From Chloroflexota bacterium (lineage in GTDB: Bacteria; Chloroflexota; Anaerolineae; UBA4142; SHND01), in NCBI GenBank assembly GCA_004295045.1, contig SHND01000030.1:46223-110222 (forward strand): DNA of 64,000 nucleotides. The letters run 5' to 3'. The notes under the pieces were generated by a model, which searched no databases, was not told the origin of the DNA, and was given only the letters and a program-made list of their open reading frames with translations. The position numbers and the translations under genes are program-made. Shown here one piece after another: positions 45,104-54,029 of the stretch (position 1 is the stretch's first letter; each line of letters starts with the position of its first letter).

Positions 45104-45823
45104 ATGCAACTCGCCGAAATTTCTTGGGAACAATGCGCGGAATATCTCGCGCACGATGATCGCATCATTTTGCCGATTGGCGCAACCGAGCAGCACGGGC
45201 GGCATCTCGGGCTCGGCGCCGATTTTCTCATCGCGCAAGAAATCGCGCAGCGCATCGGCGAGCAAACGCGCCTCCTCGTTGCGCCGACACTCAATTATGG
45301 CATGTCGCATTTGCATCTGGAATTTGCGGGAACAGTTTCGTTGTCACCGCCCACGTTGAGCGCTGTGCTGCAAGATATTTTTCAATCGCTCTATCGTCAC
45401 GGCTTTCGTCGCGTACTGGTGGTGAATGGACACGGCGGCAATCAACCTGCGCTGCAATCCGCGTCCGCGATTGTGCAAAATCAATTTCCTGATTTGCGCG
45501 TCAAATCCTTTCAATGGTGGCTCGAACCCGAAATCACGCGCATCGCGGATGAACAACTCGGCGCGCAGCAAGGCACCCACGCGTCGAACCATGAAACCGC
45601 GCTGATGCACGCAATCACGCCGCACGCTGTCCACACCGCGCGGATTGCCAAGCGCGACGCGCCCGTGCAGCCCTCACGCGAATTCGACAGCCCGACGCGC
45701 TTTCGTAAAAAATATCCTGATGGCGTCATGGGACTCGACCCCTCGCGCGCGGATGCTGCCTTGGGCGAAAAAATTTTGGGAAAAGCGGTGGCATTGGGAA
45801 TTTTAGAAGTGGAGAATTGGTAA
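45104..45823 (+). CDS. Creatininase family amidohydrolase
   Basis: A 239-aa metal-dependent amidohydrolase of the creatininase family. Metal ligands are visible: PIGATEQHGRHLGLGADFLI (E, H, D), VVNGHGGNQPAL (H) and ASNHETALM (E). The family includes creatinine, pterin and riboflavin-pathway amidohydrolases, so the substrate cannot be set from sequence. The longest frame starts at 44948 inside nadD; ATG 45104, one base after the nadD stop, gives the proper N-terminus MQLAEISWEQCAEYL. Confidence 0.88.
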   Translation: MQLAEISWEQCAEYLAHDDRIILPIGATEQHGRHLGLGADFLIAQEIAQRIGEQTRLLVAPTLNYGMSHLHLEFAGTVSLSPPTLSAVLQDIFQSLYRHGFRRVLVVNGHGGNQPALQSASAIVQNQFPDLRVKSFQWWLEPEITRIADEQLGAQQGTHASNHETALMHAITPHAVHTARIAKRDAPVQPSREFDSPTRFRKKYPDGVMGLDPSRADAALGEKILGKAVALGILEVENW

Positions 45824-45826
45824 CGG

Positions 45827-46663
45827 ATGTTCGTATCCCTTTCGACAGGATCGCTTTATATTTATCCTTTGCGTTGGACATTTTCTTTGGCAAAACGCGC
45901 GGGCTTTGACGGAGTCGAACTGGTGATTGGTCCGGAAGTGGACTGGCGCGGCGCCGAGTACGTCAAGAAGCTTGTTCAAGAATTTCAACTCCCCGTCCTC
46001 ACCGTACACCCCCCCCTTTACGGCTATCGCGGCTGGGATGACATCAACATCTCGTACGCGCCGTACATGGAAAAAGCGATTGCTTTGAGCGAAGCGGTTG
46101 GCGCGCGCCTGATGGTGGTGCATTCGCCGCGCGCATATCAATATGATCGGGGCAGAGGCAAAGAGTTTGTAGAGCAGGTTGTCGCGTCCCGAAATTCCAT
46201 CAATGGACACGGTCCGAAATTGGGGCTCGAAAATGGCGCGCGCTTTTCCAGAAGCGACAGTCCTTTTATTTTGCGAACGCTGCCCGAACTGCGCGAGTTT
46301 GCAGAGAAACACGATGTTGCCTTGACGCTTGACACTGCGCACGTTGGCACGTTTGATTTGGATTTGTTGTCGTCACTGGAATTTTTCGATGGGCGCGTTG
46401 CAAATGTGCATCTTTCGGATTTGCGCGAGGTGCCGCATTGGTTGATGAATCAGCCGCGTTTGCACAGCTATTATCGCCAACATCAATTCCCCGGCACCGG
46501 CATATTGCCGCTGCGCGAACTCTTGCGCGAGTTGAAATTGCGCGGCTATGAGGGAACCATCACGTACGAGCTTTCGCCGCTGGCGGTGGATGCGCTGACG
46601 CCGTGGCGCGTCGAGAAAAAATTGCGCGCGGCGGTAGAGTTTGTGCGCGAGGCGATCAAATAA
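45827..46663 (+). CDS. Sugar phosphate isomerase/epimerase family TIM barrel
   Basis: A 278-aa TIM-barrel protein of the AP endonuclease 2/xylose isomerase-like family. Strand ends carry the likely metal ligands: VLTVHPPLYG (H), GLENGARF (E), LTLDTAHVG (D, H), NVHLSDLRE (H, D) and ITYELSPL (E). Substrate unknown; polyol or sugar-like compounds are typical. It begins 3 nt after the creatininase stop and is the last gene of the obg run, before a bidirectional terminator. Confidence 0.85.
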   Translation: MFVSLSTGSLYIYPLRWTFSLAKRAGFDGVELVIGPEVDWRGAEYVKKLVQEFQLPVLTVHPPLYGYRGWDDINISYAPYMEKAIALSEAVGARLMVVHSPRAYQYDRGRGKEFVEQVVASRNSINGHGPKLGLENGARFSRSDSPFILRTLPELREFAEKHDVALTLDTAHVGTFDLDLLSSLEFFDGRVANVHLSDLREVPHWLMNQPRLHSYYRQHQFPGTGILPLRELLRELKLRGYEGTITYELSPLAVDALTPWRVEKKLRAAVEFVREAIK

Positions 46664-46670
46664 ATCAAAA

Positions 46671-46700
46671 AATCGGCGATACGCTCGCCGATTCTTTTTT
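46671..46700. terminator. Bidirectional intrinsic terminator
   Basis: AATCGGCGA (46671-46679) and TCGCCGATT (46685-46693), perfect 9-bp stem with a 5-nt loop, A run on the left and CTTTTTT on the right. It serves both convergent units. Confidence 0.88.
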
Positions 46701-46713
46701 GGAACCCAAAACT

Positions 46714-47178
46714 CTACGCGAGTTGGTGTTGTAATCGCGGCGCCTGCCGCGCGTAAATCGTCCGCGCAAGCCCTGCGATTCCGATCACAAAGAGGAACGC
46801 CGTTGCTTGCACCGCGAAAGCAGTGAACGAGTAATAACCGATTGGCGCGAGCAGGTTGCCATTGTTCCGCACAAGTTCTCGAAATGGAGTGAACAATGGG
46901 ACGCTCATTCCTAGAATGTACATCAAAATGACGCCTGCAACAAGAACATAAGCGGCTGGCACCAGAAATTCTTTTTCCGCATAGACCAGTACCACCCATA
47001 CCAACGCGAGAATCACCGCCGCGAACGCCAGCTCCAACGTGATTTGTCCGTTAATCGACTGTGGAGCCGCAGCTAAATCTTTGGCTGTCGCCAAACGAAG
47101 CGACCTGACGATGTTATCAAACATCAGGGCAATCCCAAGCGTTATAGGAATCGCAGCCAGCGCAATAATTCGTTTCAT
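46714..47178 (-). CDS. Hypothetical four-helix membrane protein
   Basis: A 154-aa integral membrane protein with four hydrophobic segments: IIALAAIPITLGIALM, ELAFAAVILALVWVVLVY, PAAYVLVAGVILMYILGM and TAFAVQATAFLFVIGIAGL. No motif or family recognised. AGGAGG lies 6 nt before the ATG. The stop lies 13 nt from the shared terminator. Confidence 0.75.
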   Translation of the reverse strand: MKRIIALAAIPITLGIALMFDNIVRSLRLATAKDLAAAPQSINGQITLELAFAAVILALVWVVLVYAEKEFLVPAAYVLVAGVILMYILGMSVPLFTPFRELVRNNGNLLAPIGYYSFTAFAVQATAFLFVIGIAGLARTIYARQAPRLQHQLA

Positions 47179-47248
47179 GGTAAACCTCCTACCATTCGTG
47201 AACGTATGCCTATATTTACGCTTTGAGAAATGAAAGCGTTACGTCGGT

Positions 47249-48358
47249 TTAATCTGCAGCAGCCGCGGTGGTTCGTGGGCGCAGCCGCGCCAAATACCTC
47301 GGACGCGCCACCGCATATGCCCAATATAGCGCAGAATTTACCACGAAATCGTGCGCAGGAATTCGTTCCACGAATTGCCCGCCAAAACCCATTTTGAATT
47401 TGTACACGCCGTACATCGAATCATTTTCGTTCATGCTGTTCGGCGCGCCCCAAAAATCGTATTCGGCACAGCCCTGCTGTTTCGCCCAGCGCATCGCTTC
47501 CCATTGCAGTAGATGATTCGGCATCAAATCGCGTTGTGCGTTGCGCGACGCGCCGTAAAAATACCACGCGCGTTTGCCAAAGAAAAAGAGAATGATTCCT
47601 GCAATTGCATCATTCGGAGCAGAGTGAAGCGCCGTCGAAGAATGATGCAAGCGCGCGAGAAAAATTTTCGCTTGCCCCGCGCGCAGCATCGTCTCCCACA
47701 CATCGCGATAATACTCGAACGAACGAATCAAAAATCCATCGCGCGCGCTTGTTTCGGCGTACATTTCATAAAACAATTTCAGATCGTCGGCGGTGCCGTG
47801 TTCGACTTGGACGCCTTTGCGTTCCGCGAGACGAATGTTGTAGCGCCATTTCGGTTTCATCGCCGCGAGAATCTCTGCTTCACTGCGCATGAGGTCGAGC
47901 GTCACCGTGTTGTGAAATTGAATCTGCTCGTCTGACACGCGCCAACCGCGCTGCTGCAAAACGTCCGCCGTGTTTTGATCTGCGCGAATATCGGGATCAA
48001 TTTTCATAAAGATCGCGCGCTGTCGCCGCGCGATGTTTTCCAATTCACTCAAAACGCGCGCAAACAATTCAGCGTTTTCAAAATCGAGCGCGGGTCCCTT
48101 TGGCACGTAGAGAACGCCGAACGGAGTGCGCGGCAAGGGACGGCGCAAGATTTGCGCGACAGCACAGACGGAATTGTTTTCGGAGAAAACAATTCGCTGC
48201 GGTGACCAGCCGTGCCGCGCTTTGATTTCGCCCCATGCCCACGACTGCAAAACATGTGCGTATGGAATTTGCTTTGACGCATCATTCCACTCGCGTTCAT
48301 TTGTGACAAGTTGCTGTTGAAGGATTCTCTGCGCTGTCCGCCGTTCGTCCTTTGCCAT
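47249..48358 (-). CDS. FemAB-like (BacA-bridge) aminoacyltransferase 1
   Basis: A 369-aa protein of the FemABX/peptidoglycan-bridge acyltransferase family, double GNAT fold. Signature segments: HVLQSWAWGEIKARHGW near the start, MKPKWRYNIRLAERKGVQV near residue 165, and MPNHLLQWEAMRWAKQQGCA with YDFWGAP. Family members attach amino acids from tRNA to peptidoglycan precursors or build similar links. Between FLARL and AIAGIILFFFG it carries about ten extra residues (HHSSTALHSAPND) that are absent from the second FemAB-like gene of this window; the DNA there is a perfect stem-loop. It overlaps no neighbour and starts 4 nt after the RuBisCO-like gene. Confidence 0.85.
   Translation of the reverse strand: MAKDERRTAQRILQQQLVTNEREWNDASKQIPYAHVLQSWAWGEIKARHGWSPQRIVFSENNSVCAVAQILRRPLPRTPFGVLYVPKGPALDFENAELFARVLSELENIARRQRAIFMKIDPDIRADQNTADVLQQRGWRVSDEQIQFHNTVTLDLMRSEAEILAAMKPKWRYNIRLAERKGVQVEHGTADDLKLFYEMYAETSARDGFLIRSFEYYRDVWETMLRAGQAKIFLARLHHSSTALHSAPNDAIAGIILFFFGKRAWYFYGASRNAQRDLMPNHLLQWEAMRWAKQQGCAEYDFWGAPNSMNENDSMYGVYKFKMGFGGQFVERIPAHDFVVNSALYWAYAVARPRYLARLRPRTTAAAAD
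47605..47650. repeat. REP-like stem-loop inside the FemAB-like coding region
   Basis: TTGCATCATTC (47605-47615) and GAATGATGCAA (47640-47650) are perfect 11-bp inverted repeats around a 24-bp centre. The insert keeps the reading frame. Confidence 0.65.
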
Positions 48359-48361
48359 CGG

Positions 48362-49492
48362 TCAAATCTTTTCCGCCAATTCGCGAAAATAAATGCAATT
48401 CGCAACCAGATCGGGCGAGTGCGAACGCAGTCCCGCGCCAATGAGCAAGATCACGTCGCGCCCGTACATTTCGCGCATTTCGGGAACGCGTTCCAAACTC
48501 ATGCCGCCGGCGGGCGCCGGAAAAATCGGCGCGATGTTTTGCATCGCTTGGCTGCATCCCTCCACAATCGCGCGGCAGTCGTCGCGCGAAAAAGAAAAGC
48601 GTCCGCCGAAATTGGGAAAGATCGCGGCGTCCGCGCCCGCCAAGCGATTGAGTTGTCCGAACAAACAAAAATGCGAAATCCCGCTGTCGCGTGAGACAAC
48701 AAAACTTCCTTGAAAGGAAGGATGACTCAAAATCGGTAGATCGAAATCGGGATTTGCAGCAAGATTTTGCATCAAACTCAATCCGGCGATGCCCGGCGAA
48801 ACAAGCACCGCGCCCGCGCCAACGCGCTTGGCGTGCATCGCGCTGCCATATTCGTAACCGGATGGCGCGGTGATGTTGGGCGCGTAGATGCAATTGCCGC
48901 CCGTCTCTTGATTTGCGCGCGCGACGGCTTCGACGCAGCGTTCGACCCGCTCGCCAAATTCGGCAGTATGTTGTTGCGACAGTCCGTGATCGTCCTTGAT
49001 AATGTCAATGCCACCGCGCGCGAATTGATACGCGAGCGCGGCGAGATCGCGCGCGAGTAAACCCATCGGTTTCAACGCCGTGCACAAGAGCGGACGTTCG
49101 GGAATTTTCAAGCGTTCGCGCAAACCTGCGCGCCCAAAACGCGGTCCGGGAAATTGTTCCAGCATTGTTGGCGGCAGATCAATCCGTTCGAGGCGAATGC
49201 CGGGCTTGAGCGAAATATTGCCAAATACAACATTCAGCAGTTGCGTCAATTCACCCGCGACAATCTCGACCGCGAACGAGATGCGCGCTTGATACACATT
49301 TTCCGCGAGTGATGTAAATTCCTCGACGCGTCCCAAGACATGTTCGCGGATGTATGCTTGCGTCACGAGCGCGGCGGGGAGCTCTACCGTTTGTTCGAGA
49401 CAAATGTCTTGCGCTTGTGCGCGCGCTTCTGCCTCTTCGCCGGTGAGACGATAAACTGCGCTGAAACGTTCGCCTGTAAATCCAAAATTCAT
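48362..49492 (-). CDS. RuBisCO-like protein (form IV)
   Basis: A 376-aa protein of the RuBisCO large-subunit superfamily. The barrel motifs are clear: PLLCTALKPMGL (K141, like RuBisCO K175), GGIDIIKDDHGLS (K166, D168, H169) and the phosphate-binding FPAPAGGMSLERVPEM and LLIGAGLRSHSPDL. H169 replaces the magnesium ligand Glu204 of true RuBisCO and the loop 6 region is different, so carboxylation is not expected. Form IV members act as enolases, isomerases or in sugar-acid pathways. The longest frame starts at 49633, but those residues come from the neighbouring gene; ATG 49492 begins 4 nt after that gene's stop. Confidence 0.88.
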   Translation of the reverse strand: MNFGFTGERFSAVYRLTGEEAEARAQAQDICLEQTVELPAALVTQAYIREHVLGRVEEFTSLAENVYQARISFAVEIVAGELTQLLNVVFGNISLKPGIRLERIDLPPTMLEQFPGPRFGRAGLRERLKIPERPLLCTALKPMGLLARDLAALAYQFARGGIDIIKDDHGLSQQHTAEFGERVERCVEAVARANQETGGNCIYAPNITAPSGYEYGSAMHAKRVGAGAVLVSPGIAGLSLMQNLAANPDFDLPILSHPSFQGSFVVSRDSGISHFCLFGQLNRLAGADAAIFPNFGGRFSFSRDDCRAIVEGCSQAMQNIAPIFPAPAGGMSLERVPEMREMYGRDVILLIGAGLRSHSPDLVANCIYFRELAEKI

Positions 49493-49496
49493 AGCG

Positions 49497-50540
49497 TTAG
49501 TTCTTGCCGTGACAATGTTTGTATTTTCGTCCGCTGCCGCAGTAACACGGATCGTTGCGTCCGATTTTTGGCTGCGCGCGTTTGACGATTTGCGAATCGG
49601 ATGCGATGGGTTTATCTGAGACGGCGGAAACACTTGCTTGCGTGTCCGTTGTATCGTGCGGCAAAGAAATTTCGTTCGAGATCAAAACGGAATCAGACGC
49701 GGATGACGGCGCGTTGAGGTCGTGCAATTGTTGTTTGAGCAGACTCTTTTTTTCGGCATCCCATTCCGAATCGGCGCGTAAAGTGGGCTGCAGGTTTTCG
49801 TATGTTTCAATTATGTTGAACGCGTGCGATTGTAATGGCTGGGGATTCAAAAGTCGAGTCAAATACTCGCTTTGATCGCCCATGAACGCTTCATCAATCC
49901 ACTTGCCGCGATACAATGCCTCGATTTGGGCGCGACTCGACAAATCACCCAAAACGGCAAGCTGGGTTGCAATTGCCGACCAAACGATATTTGGTTTTTC
50001 GGGACGCGGCGGCGGAATGACGAGCGCGCCGTTCGCGTCGAGGCGCGGCAGCGCGCCGCGCAAAATTTCGAGAACCCGCGCGCGCTCGGTTGGAAATTCC
50101 GCAACGACTTGGGCCAACAGGTCCGTCATCACCATACGGGGATAGTCGGGCGCGTGCGTGTCATTCAACAACCGTTTTGCTTCGGGCAAAATGCCCAATC
50201 CGTACGACGCGAGTTTGACAGCAAACCATTCCACTAAATTTTCGTTTTGCGGGTCGCGCAACAAGTGCATGATGATGGGAATCGCGCGCGGCTCGCGATA
50301 ATAAATGAGCAAATGTCCGGCGTGAATTTGCGCGTACCAACGCGGGTCGTTATCCGCCCAATTTTCATCGGGCGGGCGCGCGAGCAACTCTAACAATTCC
50401 GGTGTCAATTCGCCGCGCCGCGTCATGCAGACGCGAATCAGATCGAGCGATGGCGCGCGTCCGGCATGTTCCAGCGCGTGCAATAATTCGGATGCGGATA
50501 AATCGTGATAAATGTTTGACGTGAGCTTGGCTTGTGGCAT
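49497..50540 (-). CDS. DUF1186-like protein with C-terminal SEC-C zinc motif
   Basis: A 347-aa protein with helical HEAT-like repeats in the N-terminal 250 residues ([38 protein letters not shown]) in the manner of DUF1186, a Ser/Thr/Asp-rich linker (about 275-325) and a terminal SEC-C motif [20 protein letters not shown], with the CxC...HC zinc ligands also found at the end of SecA. Function unknown; SEC-C motifs often mediate protein or ribosome binding. The frame runs upstream to 50660 through a repeat element; ATG 50540 is chosen. It heads the run with the RuBisCO-like and FemAB-like genes. Confidence 0.82.
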   Translation of the reverse strand: MPQAKLTSNIYHDLSASELLHALEHAGRAPSLDLIRVCMTRRGELTPELLELLARPPDENWADNDPRWYAQIHAGHLLIYYREPRAIPIIMHLLRDPQNENLVEWFAVKLASYGLGILPEAKRLLNDTHAPDYPRMVMTDLLAQVVAEFPTERARVLEILRGALPRLDANGALVIPPPRPEKPNIVWSAIATQLAVLGDLSSRAQIEALYRGKWIDEAFMGDQSEYLTRLLNPQPLQSHAFNIIETYENLQPTLRADSEWDAEKKSLLKQQLHDLNAPSSASDSVLISNEISLPHDTTDTQASVSAVSDKPIASDSQIVKRAQPKIGRNDPCYCGSGRKYKHCHGKN

Positions 50541-50600
50541 TGTGGCGAGTATTGTAATCGAGAACGTGACAGAGACAACCCACCCGCGCTTTCTTGGCGC

Positions 50601-50726
50601 GGCTGTTGCAAAGTCACGGAATATGTCATTGCGAGCCGCCCTTGCGAAGCAATCCCCCACGCGACCAGCGAGATTGCTTCGTCCCTCGCAATGACAACTG
50701 CCGTGTCAATCTACTTTGCAACAGCC
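50601..50726. repeat. MITE-like element flanked by a 12-bp direct repeat
   Basis: Outer inverted repeats GGCTGTTGCAAAGT (50601-50614) and ACTTTGCAACAGCC (50713-50726) are perfect; inner TGTCATTGCGAG and CTCGCAATGACA are also perfect. Flanks carry GCTTTCTTGGCG at 50588-50599 and 50730-50741. No coding capacity. Confidence 0.8.
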
Positions 50727-50747
50727 CTGGCTTTCTTGGCGAGTGTA

Positions 50748-50775
50748 TTGAAAACATTCTGCGGCTGTGTATAAT
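50748..50775 (+). promoter_or_regulatory. Promoter of the phosphorylase operon, predicted leaderless
   Basis: TTGAAA (50748-50753), 16 bp, TATAAT (50770-50775). The ATG at 50783 is 7 nt after the -10 box, at the expected transcription start. Confidence 0.65.
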
Positions 50776-50782
50776 TCTCCGC

Positions 50783-51517
50783 ATGAGTACACTCACTCCT
50801 CATTTGCGGCTCAATCCCGCGGACATTTCGCCGCTCATCCTCACCTGCGGCGATACCGCGCGCGCCAAACAAATTTCAGAATATCTCACAAACGTCAAGC
50901 AGGTCGGCGCGTGGCGCGAGTATCATTCGTTTACCGGCGAATACAAAGGTTTGCGCGTCAGCGCGGTCTCGCACGGCGTCGGCGGCGCGGGCGCCGCAAT
51001 CTGTTTTGAAGAATTGATCCGCCTCGGCGCGCGGACAATTATTCGCGTTGGGACGTGCGGTTCGTATTTGCCAGAGATTCGTTCCGGCGACCTGTTGATT
51101 GGCACGGGCGCGACGCGCGAGGATGGCACGTCGAATATTTTGGTGGATGTGGCGTATCCCGCGATTTCGGATTTGGATATTACAAATGCGCTGCGCGAGG
51201 CAGCGCAGGCGCGCGGTGATGTGAGATTCGCGTTGGGCGTGATGCGCAGTGACGCCGCGTTTTATCACGGTTTGACGCCGAATCCGCACAACTATTGGGC
51301 TGAAGCGGGCGCGGTCGGAATTGAAATGGAATTGGCGACGCTGTTGATCATTGCCTCACTGCGGCGCATTCGCGCGGGCGGCATTTTTGTTGCGGATGGA
51401 AATCCGAACGAAGAGGTAACGGACAACATGAGCGGCTATGATCCGCATCGCAATGTGGTGGAAGAGGCAAAAGGTAAAATGATCGAGATTGCATTGGAAG
51501 CGCTGAGAAAATTATGA
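50783..51517 (+). CDS. Nucleoside phosphorylase (uridine phosphorylase-like)
   Basis: A 244-aa protein of the PNP/UDP phosphorylase family, which splits nucleosides with phosphate in salvage. Visible: ILTCGDTARAKQISEYL, VSHGVGGAGAAICFEELIRLGA with IIRVGTCGSY (phosphate and ribose site), and AVGIEMELATLLI with the ribose-binding Glu. The pattern is closest to uridine phosphorylases, but purine substrates cannot be excluded. The frame extends upstream to 50594 through the MITE; ATG 50783 is the real start. Its stop overlaps the DUF985 gene as ATGA. Confidence 0.88.
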   Translation: MSTLTPHLRLNPADISPLILTCGDTARAKQISEYLTNVKQVGAWREYHSFTGEYKGLRVSAVSHGVGGAGAAICFEELIRLGARTIIRVGTCGSYLPEIRSGDLLIGTGATREDGTSNILVDVAYPAISDLDITNALREAAQARGDVRFALGVMRSDAAFYHGLTPNPHNYWAEAGAVGIEMELATLLIIASLRRIRAGGIFVADGNPNEEVTDNMSGYDPHRNVVEEAKGKMIEIALEALRKL

Positions 51518-52011
51518 CGCCCGAATTTCTCATCGAGAAATTTCAACTCGAACCGCTGCCGATTGAAGGCGGATTGTTTTGGCGTTATTATTCGGCGGAC
51601 GAAAATATCCCACACGCGGCGCTGCCGCCGCGTTATACGCACGCCAAATTATTTTCCAGCGCAATTTGTTACATGCACACCCCACAGACGCGTTCGTTGA
51701 TGCATCGTTTGAAATCGGACGAGCTGTATCATTTTTATCTTGGCGATCCGGTGACGCTTGTGTTGTTGTATCCCGATGGTTTGCAGCGTGTTGTAACATT
51801 GGGCAGTGATTACGCGGCAGGGCAGCTGCCATTTTTTGTGGTGCCGCGTGATGTGTGGCAGGGTTCGCGCTTGATCGAAAATGGCAAGTGGGCATTCATG
51901 GGCACAACGGTTGCGCCCGCATATGATGACGATGATTTTGAATTGGGGGATCGCGCTGCGCTGCTTGCCAGCTTTCCCGATGCGCGCGCGTGGATCGAAC
52001 GACTCACCTGA
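51514..52011 (+). CDS. DUF985 family cupin protein
   Basis: A 165-aa single-domain cupin of the DUF985 family: LEPLPIEGGLFWRYY, SAICYMHTP, MHRLKSDELYHFYLGDPV and WAFMGTTVAPAYDDDDFELG are the family landmarks. Function unknown; a sugar-binding or epimerase-like role has been proposed for such folds, but nothing here decides. Translationally coupled to the phosphorylase (ATGA). Confidence 0.88.
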   Translation: MTPEFLIEKFQLEPLPIEGGLFWRYYSADENIPHAALPPRYTHAKLFSSAICYMHTPQTRSLMHRLKSDELYHFYLGDPVTLVLLYPDGLQRVVTLGSDYAAGQLPFFVVPRDVWQGSRLIENGKWAFMGTTVAPAYDDDDFELGDRAALLASFPDARAWIERLT

Positions 52012-52025
52012 AAGGAGAATTTCCA

Positions 52026-54029
52026 ATGCTGAAATTTTTACGCGGTGCCGCGCTCTGCTTGGGCTTGATCATTTTTGGCGTGTTGACCACGACGGTGTGG
52101 GCAGCGCAGCCCACGACGCGCGAACGGTTGGCGCAACTCGGCGGCGCCGCCTGTCCCGGCAGCCCGGACTTTACGTGTGTGACGATCACTGTGCCACTTG
52201 ATCATTTCAACTCCTCCGACACGCGCACAATTGATGTGGTGTTTGGCGTCAAGCCCGCATCGGGCGCGCGTAAAGGCACATTTGTCTATGCTACCGGCGG
52301 ACCCGGCACCAGCGGCATCTATTTGGCGGATTGGTATTCTGCCTTTTTGCGCCGCGATATTTTTGAACGTTTTGATGTCATCTTTTTCGATCAACGCGGG
52401 ATGGGCTTGTCCGGCGGGATGAGTTGTTATCGCGCCGCCGCGCCCCTTTATCAAGCGGATTGGCGCGCAGATACGAGCGCGCGCGAACAGAAATTAAAAA
52501 AGGCGATGCAAACTTTCGCGGATGATTGCGATACGGAAATGGGACATCCCGAAATTTTGCCGTATCTCTCAACAGAGCAAGCGGTTGAAGATTTGGATGC
52601 CTTTCGCGCGCTGTTGGGCGAAGAAAAATTTTGGCTCTATGGTGAAAGTTATGCGACGCAATACGCGCAAACCTATGCGCACGCCCACGCCAATCATTTG
52701 GCAGGGATGATCCTCGACGGCACAGTTGATTTGACGCTCGAAGGAATCCCCTACTATACGATGGCAGTCCAGTCATTCAACGACACGTTGGTTGCGACGC
52801 TGCAAGCGTGCGCCGCCAAGCCAAAATGCGCGTCCGACTTTGGCGGTGACCCGCTTGCCGCGTACGATGCGCTGGATAAATTGCTGATGGCAAAAAAGAA
52901 ACAAGTTTCCTTTCCCCTTGGCAATGGGACCTCCGTGCCGCGCAAATTCGATTCGCAAGCTTTGAATTACGTAGGCATCGCGGAAATGTATGGCTTGTAC
53001 AGCCGAATGGAATTTACGCGCGCGCTCGCGGCGTACGCGCGTGACGGTGATTTAATCCCGCTTTCGCGTTTGCTCTACATATCGCTGAGTGTTGACGAAA
53101 ACAATCTGGAGCCGCTCTATGATCCGGGATGGTCGGACGCGTATTATTACGGTGTCGAGTGCCGCGACTATGGCTACTTTACGGGAACGCCCGCGTCACG
53201 CGCCGACCAATATATCGCGGCGGCAAAACCTGTCGAATTGAGCGGAGTGCGATTGAACACGGAGATTTGGGTTGACATGCCTTGTGCGTATTGGCGCGAC
53301 GCGTCGCAAGATACGACGCGTCCACCGCATTGGGATGCAGCGGGAGTACCAACCTTGGTCTTGAATGCAACCGCGGACCCCATCACACCCATTGACAGCG
53401 CGCGCGCGGTGTACGAGAATTTGGCGGATGGTTATTTGATTACGCAAAAAGGCGGACCGCATGTGATTTGGGCGTACGGCAGGTCTTGCGTGGATGATCC
53501 CGTTTACGCGTTCTTGCTGAATGATCAGATGCCCGCGCAGCGCGAGACAGCGTGCGGCGGTCCCATCATGAATGATTATGTGCCGCTGTCGCCTGCGAAC
53601 GCGAGCGAATTTAGTTCGCCATTGGAGGCGATGCAGTCAACTGAAACGGAAATCAATTTTTTGCCCGAGTACGGAAACTGGGACTTTGTGACTCCAACAG
53701 CGGTTGGCTGTGGACGCGGTGGGACACTCAAGTTTGAACCGTACAAGGATCAAGTGAAATTCTCGCTCAAGGATTGTGCGTTTACGAATGGCTTTATCAT
53801 GACGGGGACAGGATATTATGATTTTGCGAGCGATCGTTTTTGGCTTAAGGTGAATGTGACGGGGAACCAGACCTGCAAACTGAAATATGATCGCGTTGGA
53901 ATCAAGACAACGCTGAAAGGCAAGTGCGCGGGATCGCGCGTCCGAACACAAACGCAGACGCAAGCTCCAGAATTGTCCAAACCCGAGATGCGGCGCGTCT
54001 TGCAGCGACACATTTGGCGCAGCCGATGA
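52026..54029 (+). CDS. Secreted alpha/beta hydrolase, TAP-like C-terminal domain
   Basis: A 667-aa exported serine hydrolase of the tripeptidyl-aminopeptidase-like group. Signal peptide FLRGAALCLGLIIFGVLTT, cleavage near VWA. Oxyanion region YATGGPGTSG, VIFFDQRGMGLSGG, nucleophile S208 in LYGESYATQ, Asp in VLNATADPITP and the His in GGPHVIWAYG. Cys pairs around the lid (ECRDY, MPCAYW, RSCVDD, RETACGG) fit an extracytoplasmic enzyme. An extra C-terminal beta domain (about 530-667) ends in a Gln/Thr stretch. AAAGGAG lies 8 nt before ATG 52026; an upstream frame start at 51990 is rejected. Likely a peptidase or esterase. Confidence 0.87.
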   Translation: MLKFLRGAALCLGLIIFGVLTTTVWAAQPTTRERLAQLGGAACPGSPDFTCVTITVPLDHFNSSDTRTIDVVFGVKPASGARKGTFVYATGGPGTSGIYLADWYSAFLRRDIFERFDVIFFDQRGMGLSGGMSCYRAAAPLYQADWRADTSAREQKLKKAMQTFADDCDTEMGHPEILPYLSTEQAVEDLDAFRALLGEEKFWLYGESYATQYAQTYAHAHANHLAGMILDGTVDLTLEGIPYYTMAVQSFNDTLVATLQACAAKPKCASDFGGDPLAAYDALDKLLMAKKKQVSFPLGNGTSVPRKFDSQALNYVGIAEMYGLYSRMEFTRALAAYARDGDLIPLSRLLYISLSVDENNLEPLYDPGWSDAYYYGVECRDYGYFTGTPASRADQYIAAAKPVELSGVRLNTEIWVDMPCAYWRDASQDTTRPPHWDAAGVPTLVLNATADPITPIDSARAVYENLADGYLITQKGGPHVIWAYGRSCVDDPVYAFLLNDQMPAQRETACGGPIMNDYVPLSPANASEFSSPLEAMQSTETEINFLPEYGNWDFVTPTAVGCGRGGTLKFEPYKDQVKFSLKDCAFTNGFIMTGTGYYDFASDRFWLKVNVTGNQTCKLKYDRVGIKTTLKGKCAGSRVRTQTQTQAPELSKPEMRRVLQRHIWRSR

